This document shows positions 25,136 through 33,762 of a stretch of 64,000 nucleotides of DNA, piece after piece; position 1 is the first letter of the stretch; each line of letters starts with the position of its first letter. Both the position numbers and the translations under genes were made by a program. Origin of the DNA: an uncultured Psychroserpens sp. (lineage in GTDB: Bacteria > Bacteroidota > Bacteroidia > Flavobacteriales > Flavobacteriaceae); NCBI RefSeq assembly GCF_947503375.1, contig NZ_CANNDQ010000009.1, positions 1 to 64,000 on the forward strand. The letters run 5' to 3'. The notes beneath the pieces were generated by a model. That model had not been told where the DNA came from. It saw only the letters and a program-made list of their open reading frames with translations, and did not search any database.

Positions 25136-26680
25136 ATGAAAACAAGATCTAGTAGCAGTAATTCTTTATTAATATATAAAATCATGATTCTGATCCTATT
25201 ATGGGGCAATTTTTCTAGCTGTCAAAATAATTGTGCAAAGAAAATTGAGCTCATAGATCAACTATTGTCTAAGCTAAATTCAGAACAACAATTCAATGGC
25301 GGTTTTATGATTGGAAATAAAGATAGTATCCTATTTGCAAAAGTGTATGGGTATGCCAATATAGAAACAAAACAGCCATTAGATATAACAAATTCATTTG
25401 GCATTGCATCAGTAAACAAATCTTTGACAGCAACTTTAATTATGCGAATGGTCGAGTTAGAATATTTTACAACAGAGAGTAAACTAGTTGAGTTTTTCCC
25501 AGAACTTCCTTACAAGGAAATTACTATAGATCATCTTCTAACCCATACATCTGGGATTCCATTTTACTATGATAATTTGGTAAAGAAATATTGGAATATG
25601 TCCAATAAGATGACAAATGAGGACCTTTTTAAATTGTACGAACAGTATACGCCAAAACAAGAATTTCCTGCAGGAGAAAAGTTTTCATATTCTAATGCTG
25701 GATACATGTTTTTGGCAGGAATCGCTGAAAGAGCTTCTAAAAAAACATATGATACGCTTTTAAAAGAACTAATATTCGAACCTTCGGGGATGAAAGAAAC
25801 AAGACGATTAGTTCATATAAAAGACGAATCTAACCTTGCGAAAGCACATGCATTATCTGTTGAAAAAAGCAGCTATGTTCCTTTAGATAGTCATGAAGAT
25901 TACCAAAAATATCTTGACTTTTATTTTAGAAATAGAAAAGGAGCCGGAGGTCTCAATTCTACACTTGAAGATCTTTGGAAGTTTAGTAGAGCACTTCAAA
26001 CGGAAGAGATTATAAAGAATGAAACCTTCGAAAAGATGCTTACACCTGGACAACTAAAAACTGGAAAACGACATATGTATGCCAAAGGATGGCAGTTAGA
26101 ACCTAAGAATGGTAAAAAGATCATAGGTCATAGAGGTGGTTCTGAAGGAGAAAATTGCTTTTTTAGGATTGCTCTTGATGACGATTACACCTATTTTTTA
26201 ATATCCAATACAAAGACACCTTATCTAAGCATAATCAATAACCAGATAAAGAATATTTTACAAGGTGAGCCTGTAGAAAAAGTTAAAATATCGGGAGTAG
26301 AAAGATTGTCTTTACTATTTGCAAAGAATGATTTTCAGTATGTTTCTGCCAAAGCCAGAGAAATGAGGTTGCAAAAAAATGATTACTATTTTACATTAAG
26401 TGAGTTCAATGCAGTTTCATGGAATTACTGGTTAAAAGAAGATTTTGAAAATGCATTGAATTTCTTAAAATTAGCCACAATTGCAATGCCATATAACGCA
26501 GGCACATGGGAAGTATTGGCTGAGGCTTATATGGAATTAGGTAAAAACGAACAGGCAATTAAGCATTATAAAATAACCATTAACAAGTTAAATTCAGATC
26601 CAACTAAAAAAGGGAAGAAGTGGGTTAATGAATGGATCGTTGAAATAAACGATAAAATTAAAATGATGCAGAAAGATTAA
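25136..26680 (+). CDS. Serine hydrolase, class C beta-lactamase fold, lipoprotein with TPR tail
   Basis: 514 residues. Lipobox FSSC (C29). Catalytic motifs: S92-V-N-K95, Y185-S-N187, and H332-R-G-G335 in place of HTG. Residues about 390-500 hold tetratricopeptide-like helices (LKLATIAMPYNAGTWEVLAEAYMELGK region), suggesting a protein partner. It should act in the periplasm or at the outer membrane as an esterase or peptidase of unknown substrate. The AraC-type gene 96 bp upstream on the same strand is its probable regulator, and a 28-bp palindrome lies in the gap. Confidence 0.87.
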   Translation: MKTRSSSSNSLLIYKIMILILLWGNFSSCQNNCAKKIELIDQLLSKLNSEQQFNGGFMIGNKDSILFAKVYGYANIETKQPLDITNSFGIASVNKSLTATLIMRMVELEYFTTESKLVEFFPELPYKEITIDHLLTHTSGIPFYYDNLVKKYWNMSNKMTNEDLFKLYEQYTPKQEFPAGEKFSYSNAGYMFLAGIAERASKKTYDTLLKELIFEPSGMKETRRLVHIKDESNLAKAHALSVEKSSYVPLDSHEDYQKYLDFYFRNRKGAGGLNSTLEDLWKFSRALQTEEIIKNETFEKMLTPGQLKTGKRHMYAKGWQLEPKNGKKIIGHRGGSEGENCFFRIALDDDYTYFLISNTKTPYLSIINNQIKNILQGEPVEKVKISGVERLSLLFAKNDFQYVSAKAREMRLQKNDYYFTLSEFNAVSWNYWLKEDFENALNFLKLATIAMPYNAGTWEVLAEAYMELGKNEQAIKHYKITINKLNSDPTKKGKKWVNEWIVEINDKIKMMQKD

Positions 26681-26769
26681 ATATTTATAAGACATGATAC
26701 ATAATATGTATTAAAATTTTCTAATTTCTTTTTCTACATTGTTTTTTGTTAAATTTTATTCGGAAAAAA

Positions 26770-26806
26770 CAAACCCCTTTAAAATCAATTGATTAAAAGG
26801 GGCTTT
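26770..26806 (-). terminator. Terminator of tRNA-Ser
   Basis: CCCCTTT-aAAATCAATTGATT-aAAAGGGG hairpin; on the minus strand it follows the tRNA 3' end and is followed by a T run (from the A run at 26763-26772). On the plus strand it may also end the serine hydrolase transcript. Confidence 0.75.
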
Positions 26807-26807
26807 G

Positions 26808-26892
26808 CGGAGAAAGAGGGATTCGAACCCCCGGAGGTGTGACCCTCAACAGTTTTCAAGACTGCCGCATTCGACCACTCTGCCATTTCTCC
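26808..26892 (-). tRNA. tRNA-Ser (TGA)
   Basis: 85 nt class II tRNA. Acceptor GGAGAAA/TTTCTCC with discriminator G, anticodon stem GCAGT/ACTGT with loop CTTGAAA giving anticodon TGA, a long variable arm (GAGG..CCTC) and T-loop TTCGAAT. CCA is not encoded. A terminator hairpin follows on the same strand. Confidence 0.95.
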
Positions 26893-27042
26893 AAAAGTGT
26901 CTCATTAGGTATTCCCTAAATGCGGATGCAAATATAGAACCCTTTTTTAATTCTTTCAAATAAAACCTCATATTTTTAAAAGAATTTATGCAATTATTGA
27001 TTTAATTAATAATAGGAATACTTATGAAAGATTTTCAAAATG

Positions 27043-27050
27043 TAACTTTG
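27043..27050 (+). promoter_or_regulatory. -7 box of the nitroreductase gene
   Basis: TAACTTTG, a perfect TAnnTTTG, 21 bp before the ATG at 27072. No clear TTG 19 bp upstream. Confidence 0.55.
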
Positions 27051-27071
27051 CAAAGTTAATTATATAATGAC

Positions 27072-27701
27072 ATGAATATTATAGATCATTTAAAATGGCG
27101 TTACGCTACTAAAAAGTTTGATAGTTCAAAACAACTCTCTGACGATAAAATGCAAATTATTAAGCAAGCGTTTAATTTAACAGCTACCTCGTTTGGGTTG
27201 CAAACTATAAGTCTCGTCATTATTGCTGATAAGGAAAAACGTGCCTCATTGGTTAAGCATTCGTATTATCAAAACCAAGTGCTTGAGGCATCACACTTGT
27301 TGGTTATTTGTATTCAAGATGATATTAAAGATACAGATGTTGATGCACTTTTTAACACAGTTGCAGATGTTAGAAATACACCAGAAACTATTCTTCAACC
27401 ATATCGAACAGACCTAAAGAACATGATGCAAAAAATGACAAAGACAGAACGTCAAGAATGGTCAACGAAACAGGCTTATATAGCATTAGGGAACCTTATG
27501 ACGGTTTGTGCTGTTGAAGGGATTGATGCATGCCCAATGGAAGGTTTTGTTTCTCAAAAATATGATGAATTACTTCAGCTAAAAGATAGAAATCTAAAGT
27601 CAGTATTATTACTCCCAATAGGATATAGAGCAGATGATGATATGTTTGCTTCATTTAAAAAAGTAAGAAAGACTATTAACGAGTCTGTAATAAATTTATA
27701 A
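27072..27701 (+). CDS. NAD(P)H-dependent nitroreductase-family oxidoreductase
   Basis: 209 residues, the usual length of NfsB-type flavoenzymes. The start (LKWRYATKKFD) is the FMN-contact RxSxRxF-like motif of the family, and the region ALGNLMTVCAVEGIDACPMEGF (about 137-158) matches the conserved helix and PMEGF turn. The enzyme is a cytosolic FMN-binding homodimer that reduces quinones or nitro compounds with NAD(P)H. The physiological substrate is not readable. It has its own -7 box; the next gene also has its own promoter, so it is probably monocistronic. Confidence 0.9.
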   Translation: MNIIDHLKWRYATKKFDSSKQLSDDKMQIIKQAFNLTATSFGLQTISLVIIADKEKRASLVKHSYYQNQVLEASHLLVICIQDDIKDTDVDALFNTVADVRNTPETILQPYRTDLKNMMQKMTKTERQEWSTKQAYIALGNLMTVCAVEGIDACPMEGFVSQKYDELLQLKDRNLKSVLLLPIGYRADDDMFASFKKVRKTINESVINL

Positions 27702-27716
27702 TTACTACAATTCTTT

Positions 27717-27747
27717 TTTGACTGCCTATACTAATATGCTATATTTG
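27717..27747 (+). promoter_or_regulatory. Consensus Bacteroidota promoter
   Basis: TTTG (27717-27720), exactly 19 bp, then TATATTTG (27740-27747): a textbook match. It drives the thioredoxin-fold gene at 27772, with a leader of about 17 bases. Confidence 0.8.
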
Positions 27748-27771
27748 TTTAAACAGTGATAAAAAGATATA

Positions 27772-28191
27772 ATGAAAAAGTTAATACTACTAGTCTTACT
27801 TGTGTTTAGTATACACGTTTCAGCACAAATAGAAAACAACAATTGGTTAACTGATAGTAAAGTAGCACTTGATGCTTCTAACAATCAGAATAAACCTATA
27901 TTAGTATTTGTTACTAACAATGACTCTGGCACAACATATGATTTACTAAATTCTGAGTTATTTAATGCTAAGGAGTTCAAAAACCTTTCATCTAAAATTG
28001 TCCTTTTAAAACTTGATGTATCTAATACTGATCAATATAATAAGCGTTTAGCTGCACATTATATTAAACATAAACAAGTTCCTGCGCTTGCGCTCTTGGA
28101 TTCAAATGGTAATACTATAGGAAATGCGTTGATTAATGTTAATTCAGAATCGATAGCGACATTCATGTCTTTTATTAGCACTAAATTATAG
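27772..28191 (+). CDS. Secreted thioredoxin-fold protein without CxxC
   Basis: 139 residues with a signal peptide (1-18, ending HVSA). The layout is that of Thioredoxin_7-type periplasmic proteins: NKPILVFVTNN strand, then a helix, KIVLLKLDVSN strand, and QVPALALLDSNG with the cis-proline. At the place where the family carries WCxxC the sequence reads NNDSGTT, and the mature protein contains no cysteine, so it cannot be a disulfide oxidoreductase. It may be a binding or chaperone-like variant. A consensus promoter precedes it; the aminotransferase gene follows after 9 bp, so they share a transcript. Confidence 0.78.
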   Translation: MKKLILLVLLVFSIHVSAQIENNNWLTDSKVALDASNNQNKPILVFVTNNDSGTTYDLLNSELFNAKEFKNLSSKIVLLKLDVSNTDQYNKRLAAHYIKHKQVPALALLDSNGNTIGNALINVNSESIATFMSFISTKL

Positions 28192-28200
28192 AGTAAAACT

Positions 28201-29403
28201 ATGCCTGGATTTGAGTTGTTTGGTGATTTAGAGCGTAAAGAAGTCAATGATGTATTAGATAATGGTGTTTTGATGCGCTATGGTTTTGATGGTATGCGTA
28301 ATGGGCATTGGAAAGCCAAAACTCTTGAAAAAGAATTAGAAAATACATTTAAAACAAATCATGTACAACTGGTATCAAGCGGTACTGCAGCAGTATCTGT
28401 AGCGTTGGCATCTGCAGGAGTTGGAGCAGGAGATGAGGTCATCATGCCTACGTTTACCTTTGTAGCGAGTTTTGAAGCGATCCTAATGCTTGGAGCAATC
28501 CCTGTTTTAGTAGATATTGATGATACATTAACCTTAGATCCAAAGGCAGTTGAAGTAGCTATCACCTCCAAAACCAAAGCAGTTATGGTTGTGCAAATGT
28601 GCGGTAGTATGGCCAATATGAATGCACTTCAAACGATTTGCGAGACACATGATTTACTTTTTATTGAAGATGCATGCCAAGCAATAGGAGGAACATACAA
28701 TAACAAGCCCTTAGGTAGTATTGCTGATTTAGGTTGTTTTTCTTTCGATTTTGTTAAAACAATAACCTGTGGCGAGGGAGGCGCAGTAATAACAAATAAT
28801 TCTGAATATTACAAAAACGCAGATCATTACAGTGATCATGGTCATGATCACGTAGGCAATGATAGAGGTGCTGAAAATCATCCGTTTTTAGGATATAATT
28901 TTAGAATCTCAGAACTGCATGCTGCTGTTGGTTTAGCACAAGTAAAGCGCTTACCTGAATTTATTGCAATTCAAAAAAGAAACTATAACATACTTAGAGA
29001 TGCTATTTCTGAAATTCCGAGCGTAATATTTAGAAAAGTTCCAGAAGGAGGTGAAGAGAGTTATGCTTTTCTGAATTTTTTTCTGCCTGACTTAGAAATA
29101 GCACGCATGGTGTCAAAATCGTTTAAAGAGAATGGTATTGATGCTTGTTTTCATTACTATGATAATAATTGGCATTATGTTCGTAAATGGGAGCACTTGA
29201 AAACCCAAAAATCATTATATCCCATTTCAGCTGAAGTTAGAAAAGGCCTAGAATACTTAAATACAAAAACATTTAAGCAATCTGATCATTTTATTGGCAG
29301 AAACCTATCGTGTTTAATAAAGTTGTCATGGTCTAAAGAAGAAGTAAGACAAAGAGCTGTAACTATGGCCAAATGCATAAAAATGGCTATAAATAATAGT
29401 TGA
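28201..29403 (+). CDS. DegT/DnrJ/EryC1/StrS-family PLP aminotransferase
   Basis: 400 residues. The PLP lysine is K186 in SFDFVKTITCGEGG, and SSGTAAVSVAL (59-69) and PTFTFVAS (83-90) are phosphate and substrate-loop signatures; EDACQAIGG (156-164) carries the aspartate that contacts the pyridine nitrogen. Such enzymes transfer an amino group to keto-sugars for LPS, capsule or glycoprotein sugars; some act as dehydratases. It stands alone, without sugar-nucleotide genes nearby, so the substrate cannot be inferred. It lies 9 bp after the thioredoxin-fold gene. Confidence 0.88.
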   Translation: MPGFELFGDLERKEVNDVLDNGVLMRYGFDGMRNGHWKAKTLEKELENTFKTNHVQLVSSGTAAVSVALASAGVGAGDEVIMPTFTFVASFEAILMLGAIPVLVDIDDTLTLDPKAVEVAITSKTKAVMVVQMCGSMANMNALQTICETHDLLFIEDACQAIGGTYNNKPLGSIADLGCFSFDFVKTITCGEGGAVITNNSEYYKNADHYSDHGHDHVGNDRGAENHPFLGYNFRISELHAAVGLAQVKRLPEFIAIQKRNYNILRDAISEIPSVIFRKVPEGGEESYAFLNFFLPDLEIARMVSKSFKENGIDACFHYYDNNWHYVRKWEHLKTQKSLYPISAEVRKGLEYLNTKTFKQSDHFIGRNLSCLIKLSWSKEEVRQRAVTMAKCIKMAINNS

Positions 29404-29413
29404 TTATTTTTGA

Positions 29414-29518
29414 ATGAGAAGTAGTGCTAAAAAAATAGATGCTAGTTTAGCATCAGGAATGTACCTCGTCAAGCTTTATGCTAATGTACCTTTGGTTATA
29501 AAAAAAATTATTGACTAA
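29414..29518 (+). pseudogene. Short ORF resembling a leftover T9SS sorting-domain tail
   Basis: A 34-codon ORF just after the aminotransferase, overlapping the end of ribB on the other strand. It reads IDASLASGMYLVKLYAN then KKIID, closely matching the last two strands of type A T9SS C-terminal domains (x-L-a-x-G-x-Y-x-v...KKx-I). There is no signal peptide and a TGA sits directly before the ATG, so it cannot be a secreted protein. It looks like the surviving 3' end of a deleted T9SS substrate gene; chance similarity is not excluded. Confidence 0.5.
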
Positions 29519-30669
29519 TAACTTACAGTATCAACAATTTCAAGACCATAACCAATCATTCCAACTCGAGGTTTTTGTTCGCTATTGGTCATGAGTTTGA
29601 GCTTAGAAATATTAAGGTCATGCAGTATTTGTGCGCCTATTCCGAAATCTTTAGCATCCATTGGTATTTGAGGTGCTTTAACAATTTTATTAGGAACTTG
29701 GGCTGTTTTTAAAATGTCTAACCTATTCAGTAAATTGGTTGATTTTGGCTGTTGATTGATAAAGATAATTGCACCTTTTTCGGCATTGTTCACTACTTTG
29801 AACATATCATCTAGTTTCTTATCAGCATTATTGGTTAAAGTGCCTAGAATATCATTATTAACTAATGTAGAATTTATTCGAGTTAGTACAGCATCATCTA
29901 TTGTCCAAGAGCCTTTAGTTAGTGCAATATGAACTTGGTCGTTAGTCGTTTGCTTGTAGGCACGTAAACGAAATGCCCCGAAACGCGTTTCTATTTCAAA
30001 ATCTTCTTTTTTTTCAATCAACGAATCGTGTTCCATTCTATAGGCAACAAGATCTTCAATTGAAACAATTTTTAAATCGAATTTTTTTGCAACATCGATG
30101 AGTTGAGGCAGTCTTGCCATAGAACCATCTTCATTCATAATCTCAACAATTACACCTGCTGGATTCAAACCAGCTAATCTAGCAAAGTCTATAGCAGCTT
30201 CAGTATGACCTGTACGCCTTAAAACACCACCTTCTTTAGCGACCAATGGAAAAATATGACCTGGTCTAGCTAGATCAAAAGGCTTGGTGTTTTTATTTAT
30301 TAACGCATGAATTGTTTTTGCTCTATCACTTGCAGAAATTCCTGTGGTAACACCATTTCCTCTTAAGTCAACAGAGACTGTAAATGCAGTTTCCATTGGA
30401 TCGGTATTATTGTTTACCATCATGTGTAAGTCTAAATCCTTACAGCGTTTTTCTGTTAATGGTGTGCAGATTAACCCACGACCATGTTTGGCCATAAAGT
30501 TTACCATTTCAGGAGTAACAGCTTCTGCTGCAGCCATGAAATCACCTTCGTTTTCTCTGTTCTCATCATCAACTACAATGATTACCTTGCCTTGTTTTAT
30601 GTCTTGAATTGCTTCTTCAATAGAATTCAATTTAATTACTGGAGTTTGCTGTTTGGTTTTAGTAATCAT
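29515..30669 (-). CDS. ribB: 3,4-dihydroxy-2-butanone-4-phosphate synthase with degenerate GTP cyclohydrolase II domain
   Basis: 384 residues. The N-terminal RibB domain (about 17-215) is intact: acidic motif DDENRENEGD (34-43), the GRGL turn and RRTGHTEAA. It makes dihydroxybutanone phosphate from ribulose 5-phosphate for riboflavin. The C-terminal RibA-like half (about 228-380) has lost the three zinc cysteines: the segment equivalent to ECLTGD...RCDCG reads STLVNND...TNNAD, and the catalytic RQEGRGIG region reads NQQPKSTN. GTP cyclohydrolase II activity must come from another gene. Only 32 bp separate it from lptF, so it ends the ftsK-lolA-lptF-ribB run. No FMN riboswitch is present. Confidence 0.9.
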   Translation of the reverse strand: MITKTKQQTPVIKLNSIEEAIQDIKQGKVIIVVDDENRENEGDFMAAAEAVTPEMVNFMAKHGRGLICTPLTEKRCKDLDLHMMVNNNTDPMETAFTVSVDLRGNGVTTGISASDRAKTIHALINKNTKPFDLARPGHIFPLVAKEGGVLRRTGHTEAAIDFARLAGLNPAGVIVEIMNEDGSMARLPQLIDVAKKFDLKIVSIEDLVAYRMEHDSLIEKKEDFEIETRFGAFRLRAYKQTTNDQVHIALTKGSWTIDDAVLTRINSTLVNNDILGTLTNNADKKLDDMFKVVNNAEKGAIIFINQQPKSTNLLNRLDILKTAQVPNKIVKAPQIPMDAKDFGIGAQILHDLNISKLKLMTNSEQKPRVGMIGYGLEIVDTVSY

Positions 30670-30701
30670 TTTAAAACATTTATTTAATGCAAAGATATAG
30701 C

Positions 30702-33068
30702 TTATTCTTTTGTGTAAGAAACCGCGTCATTTATTTTATTTATAGTTGTATAATGAAATAACGGATAAATGATAAAGGTGATAACTTGCGAAAGTATTTG
30801 GTATTTAAAAAGAAGCAATTTTTTTAAAGTAATAGTGTTTATATAGGTTTTAATTACATAAAACAGGTAAAGTATTAGCGAAATAACGCTTAGCTCTAGT
30901 GCTGGTAAAGCAATTTCAATTAGTTCATTGTTTTTAAGAATGAAATATGAAATGAATAGTCCCAATGCTAATATGTAGAATAACATTGACATATTTGAAT
31001 TGAACTTTAAATTTGAATAGTTATTAGTAATCTTATCTAATTCAGTTTTATTTAAATTCAATTCACTTTTATTTACTTTGACTGTCTTTTTTGCAGAACT
31101 TAAGTTTAAGTCTTTATTGATTTGTTTGATTTGAAAGAAGTAGACTAAAAAGTATATGGGAATTCCAAAAATCACTATGATTATAGCATGTAAAATATTG
31201 TTCTTACCTAAATTCTTATATAGATTCGTGAAATCTAAAAATGCTTTAATAAATGAAAATAAGAACAAAATACCAATGGCATTTCCAGCAAAAAATAGAA
31301 TATTGCCAATAGTTCCAAATTCGTTGTTTCTTAAAATAGCTCCCGAAAGTGTAAGTACTAATGTTATAAAGTATAATATAAAAGCCAATTTAGAGTTTTC
31401 AACATAAAGTTTCTTTAAACGTAAGGTTTCTTCAAATTTATAATCTGCTAAGTTTCCGGAAAACTTTAATTCCTGTTCAGTTATTCCTCTAGATTTTAGA
31501 ATTGATAAAGATGTGTTTTTATGAGCTACCGTATAGTTATAACGTCTGTAATTCTTTAATACATCTATTAAATCACTATTGTCATAATTATTAAGCATTT
31601 GGTACATGTCAGAATCTATGGGTAATAGTGAATGATCGACTTGTTCTTCTTTCTTTATACCAAACAATTTCTTTAGCGGTTCAAATACCCCATCGGTTTC
31701 AAATAGACCTCTATCTTTTGTTGCTCTTTTTGTTAAATAAACACTTAACGGAAGCATGATCAACGTAGACAACCAAGTTGCAAGTACTGGGTTTAAAGTT
31801 CCATCTAAAGAGCTATTTTTTGCAAAAATACCTATGAAGTGATATGTTAAAAACAGTAGTATCGCAATTACTAGAGGTAAACCAATACCTCCTTTTCTAA
31901 TTAATGCGCCTAATGGTGCTCCTACAAAAAATAAAATGATGCATGCAAATGCTAATACATACTTTTCGTGTAAAGAAATCACATGTTTACTTAGCCATTT
32001 AGTCGCTCCTGCAAAATTCTTTTTATTTGCAGTTAAAATTTGCATACTACTCGACGTTGTGTTTTTAGCCAAACCTAGTAACTGCACTTTAGTTTTGTTA
32101 TTAAATAAACTCAGTATATTCCCATTAAAAATAGAATCTTTTTGAGGTTCAATATTTTCACTTAATATAGCAAATGAGGTTCGGTTATATAATGTTTTTG
32201 AAAAATCTTTATAGCTTTCAGACTTCTTAACATACAAACTGTCTATGGTGTAATTAAGACTACTAACATTTAACATGTTATAACGATTGTCATAGCTTTT
32301 GTCATCAATGTCTACGTCATTAAGTCCTTCTAAATCTACATTAATAGTATATTCTTCGAAATAGCTTTTAGCATGTGGCTTTTTTATTCGCTTCTTAGGA
32401 TCTTTACTGAATATCTCTTCATAGTAATGCCCTTCATACAATACTAGTTGAAGAATGTTTGAATTTTCGTTACTTTTTAGTTCACCAGTTTCTGAGATGA
32501 TAACTGTAGTATTTCCTGAGCGTTTCATCCCCTTTTTATGGATTACAACATTTTTAAGGAATTCGCCTTTTTCTCCACTTTTTTCTTCTACTTTAATATT
32601 GTATTCGCCAATATCGTTAAATTGACCTTCAGCTATTGCCATTGCTGGCTGTACCTTTGCAATATTCTTCCTTAAATTGTAAAAATTATAATTAGCCCAC
32701 GGGATGACGTTATTTGAAAAAATGAACGTGGTTAAGCTTAGCAAAACAATAAAAATACTTAGCCCTCGCATAGCGCGTTGTAATGAGATTCCAGTAGATT
32801 TCATCGCTGCAAACTCATAGTTTTCAGCAAACTGACCAAATACCATTATGGAAGCAAGTAAAATGGTTAATGGTAAAATAAGAGGAATAAGTGTAGGAGT
32901 TACATAAAGCAAAAACTTAAGAATGACGTTTAATGCTAAGTCTTTTCCAGCTAATTCACTTATGTATAGCCAAATAGATTGCAAAACAAAAATGAGCATG
33001 AGTATTACAAACACGCTCAAAAAAGTTTTTAAGTAGGTCTTTAATATGTACCTATCTAGTATTTTCAT
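30702..33068 (-). CDS. LptF/LptG-family LPS export permease with long C-terminal extension
   Basis: 788 residues. The first part follows the YjgP/YjgQ pattern: three N-terminal helices (MKILDRYILKTYLKTFL start, FGQFAENYEFAAMKSTGIS coupling helix), a large periplasmic beta-jellyroll (about 120-350), then three helices (GAPLGALIRKGG). Beyond about residue 470 is a cytoplasmic linker and a second block with at least five hydrophobic helices (about 555-780), roughly doubling the E. coli length. With its ABC partner it extracts LPS from the inner membrane and delivers it to the periplasmic bridge. It sits 16 bp after lolA, so lipoprotein and LPS export genes share a transcript. Confidence 0.87.
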   Translation of the reverse strand: MKILDRYILKTYLKTFLSVFVILMLIFVLQSIWLYISELAGKDLALNVILKFLLYVTPTLIPLILPLTILLASIMVFGQFAENYEFAAMKSTGISLQRAMRGLSIFIVLLSLTTFIFSNNVIPWANYNFYNLRKNIAKVQPAMAIAEGQFNDIGEYNIKVEEKSGEKGEFLKNVVIHKKGMKRSGNTTVIISETGELKSNENSNILQLVLYEGHYYEEIFSKDPKKRIKKPHAKSYFEEYTINVDLEGLNDVDIDDKSYDNRYNMLNVSSLNYTIDSLYVKKSESYKDFSKTLYNRTSFAILSENIEPQKDSIFNGNILSLFNNKTKVQLLGLAKNTTSSSMQILTANKKNFAGATKWLSKHVISLHEKYVLAFACIILFFVGAPLGALIRKGGIGLPLVIAILLFLTYHFIGIFAKNSSLDGTLNPVLATWLSTLIMLPLSVYLTKRATKDRGLFETDGVFEPLKKLFGIKKEEQVDHSLLPIDSDMYQMLNNYDNSDLIDVLKNYRRYNYTVAHKNTSLSILKSRGITEQELKFSGNLADYKFEETLRLKKLYVENSKLAFILYFITLVLTLSGAILRNNEFGTIGNILFFAGNAIGILFLFSFIKAFLDFTNLYKNLGKNNILHAIIIVIFGIPIYFLVYFFQIKQINKDLNLSSAKKTVKVNKSELNLNKTELDKITNNYSNLKFNSNMSMLFYILALGLFISYFILKNNELIEIALPALELSVISLILYLFYVIKTYINTITLKKLLLFKYQILSQVITFIIYPLFHYTTINKINDAVSYTKE

Positions 33069-33084
33069 CTATGATGGTTGAACC

Positions 33085-33729
33085 TTAGTCGAGTCTATTA
33101 ATGTAATAGCCTTCATACTTACTCTCGTCAAAAGTAAACAAGGTTTTTGAAATCGGCTCGTTAGTTTTAAAAGAATTAACAGTTAAAGTGGTTTTGGTTC
33201 CATTTTTACCAATTTCTATAAGGTTGTATATATGTTTGGTTTTTGCATCAATACCTAATAATACTTGCTTGATCTCTGAATTTGTATCAATTGGATTTAA
33301 TTTTATATATTGAATTTTTCTTCCCATGACATCTTGGATAATATCCATTTCATAACTATAACCTTCTTTATAAAAAGAAAGCATTTGGCTAGGAGTGATG
33401 GTATTTTCATCTTCAGTATTATTTGAAGAAATGGTCACTTCTTCATCTTCTGGACTTATGGTGTACAACGTCTTTCCATCAAAAATACGTGTAACACCTA
33501 AAATATTAAGAAGATATTTATCACCTTCCATAATCACATTACCACGTGTTTCTTGATTGATGTTTTCAGCAGAATTGTTAAGTGCATATTTGAAATCTAT
33601 AGAAATATTCTCATAGGCTTTCGCTTTGCTATAAACATCATTCAATAGGGCTTCAGCTTTTTCAGCACTTTGTGCAAATCCGAATGTGCTCATTATAAAT
33701 GTGCAAACTATAAGTATCTGTTTCATCAT
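33085..33729 (-). CDS. lolA: Outer-membrane lipoprotein carrier protein LolA
   Basis: 214 residues with a signal peptide (about 1-19, ending FGFAQ). The half-barrel pattern of LolA is visible: SIDFKYALNN near the start, GNVIMEGDKYLLNI, DGKTLYTISPED and the closing strands. The periplasmic chaperone carries lipoproteins from the inner to the outer membrane. It lies 33 bp downstream of ftsK and 16 bp upstream of lptF on the same strand. Given the number of lipoproteins in this window the pathway is clearly in heavy use. Confidence 0.9.
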   Translation of the reverse strand: MMKQILIVCTFIMSTFGFAQSAEKAEALLNDVYSKAKAYENISIDFKYALNNSAENINQETRGNVIMEGDKYLLNILGVTRIFDGKTLYTISPEDEEVTISSNNTEDENTITPSQMLSFYKEGYSYEMDIIQDVMGRKIQYIKLNPIDTNSEIKQVLLGIDAKTKHIYNLIEIGKNGTKTTLTVNSFKTNEPISKTLFTFDESKYEGYYINRLD

Positions 33730-33762
33730 CGTTCTTTTATATTTTTAATATATGTTTATGTA

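Noticed and set aside
21221..26680. Classical integron or IS element in the accessory patch
   Set aside because: No integrase or transposase gene and no consensus integron core site are present in the window; only cassette-like repeats can be claimed.
27806..27822. Further copy of the tatacacgtt motif
   Set aside because: It falls inside the signal-peptide codons of the thioredoxin-fold gene, matches only about ten bases and has no foldable surroundings.
30670..30701. FMN riboswitch ahead of ribB
   Set aside because: Only 32 bp separate ribB from lptF, far too short for an RFN element, and the genes run in one operon.
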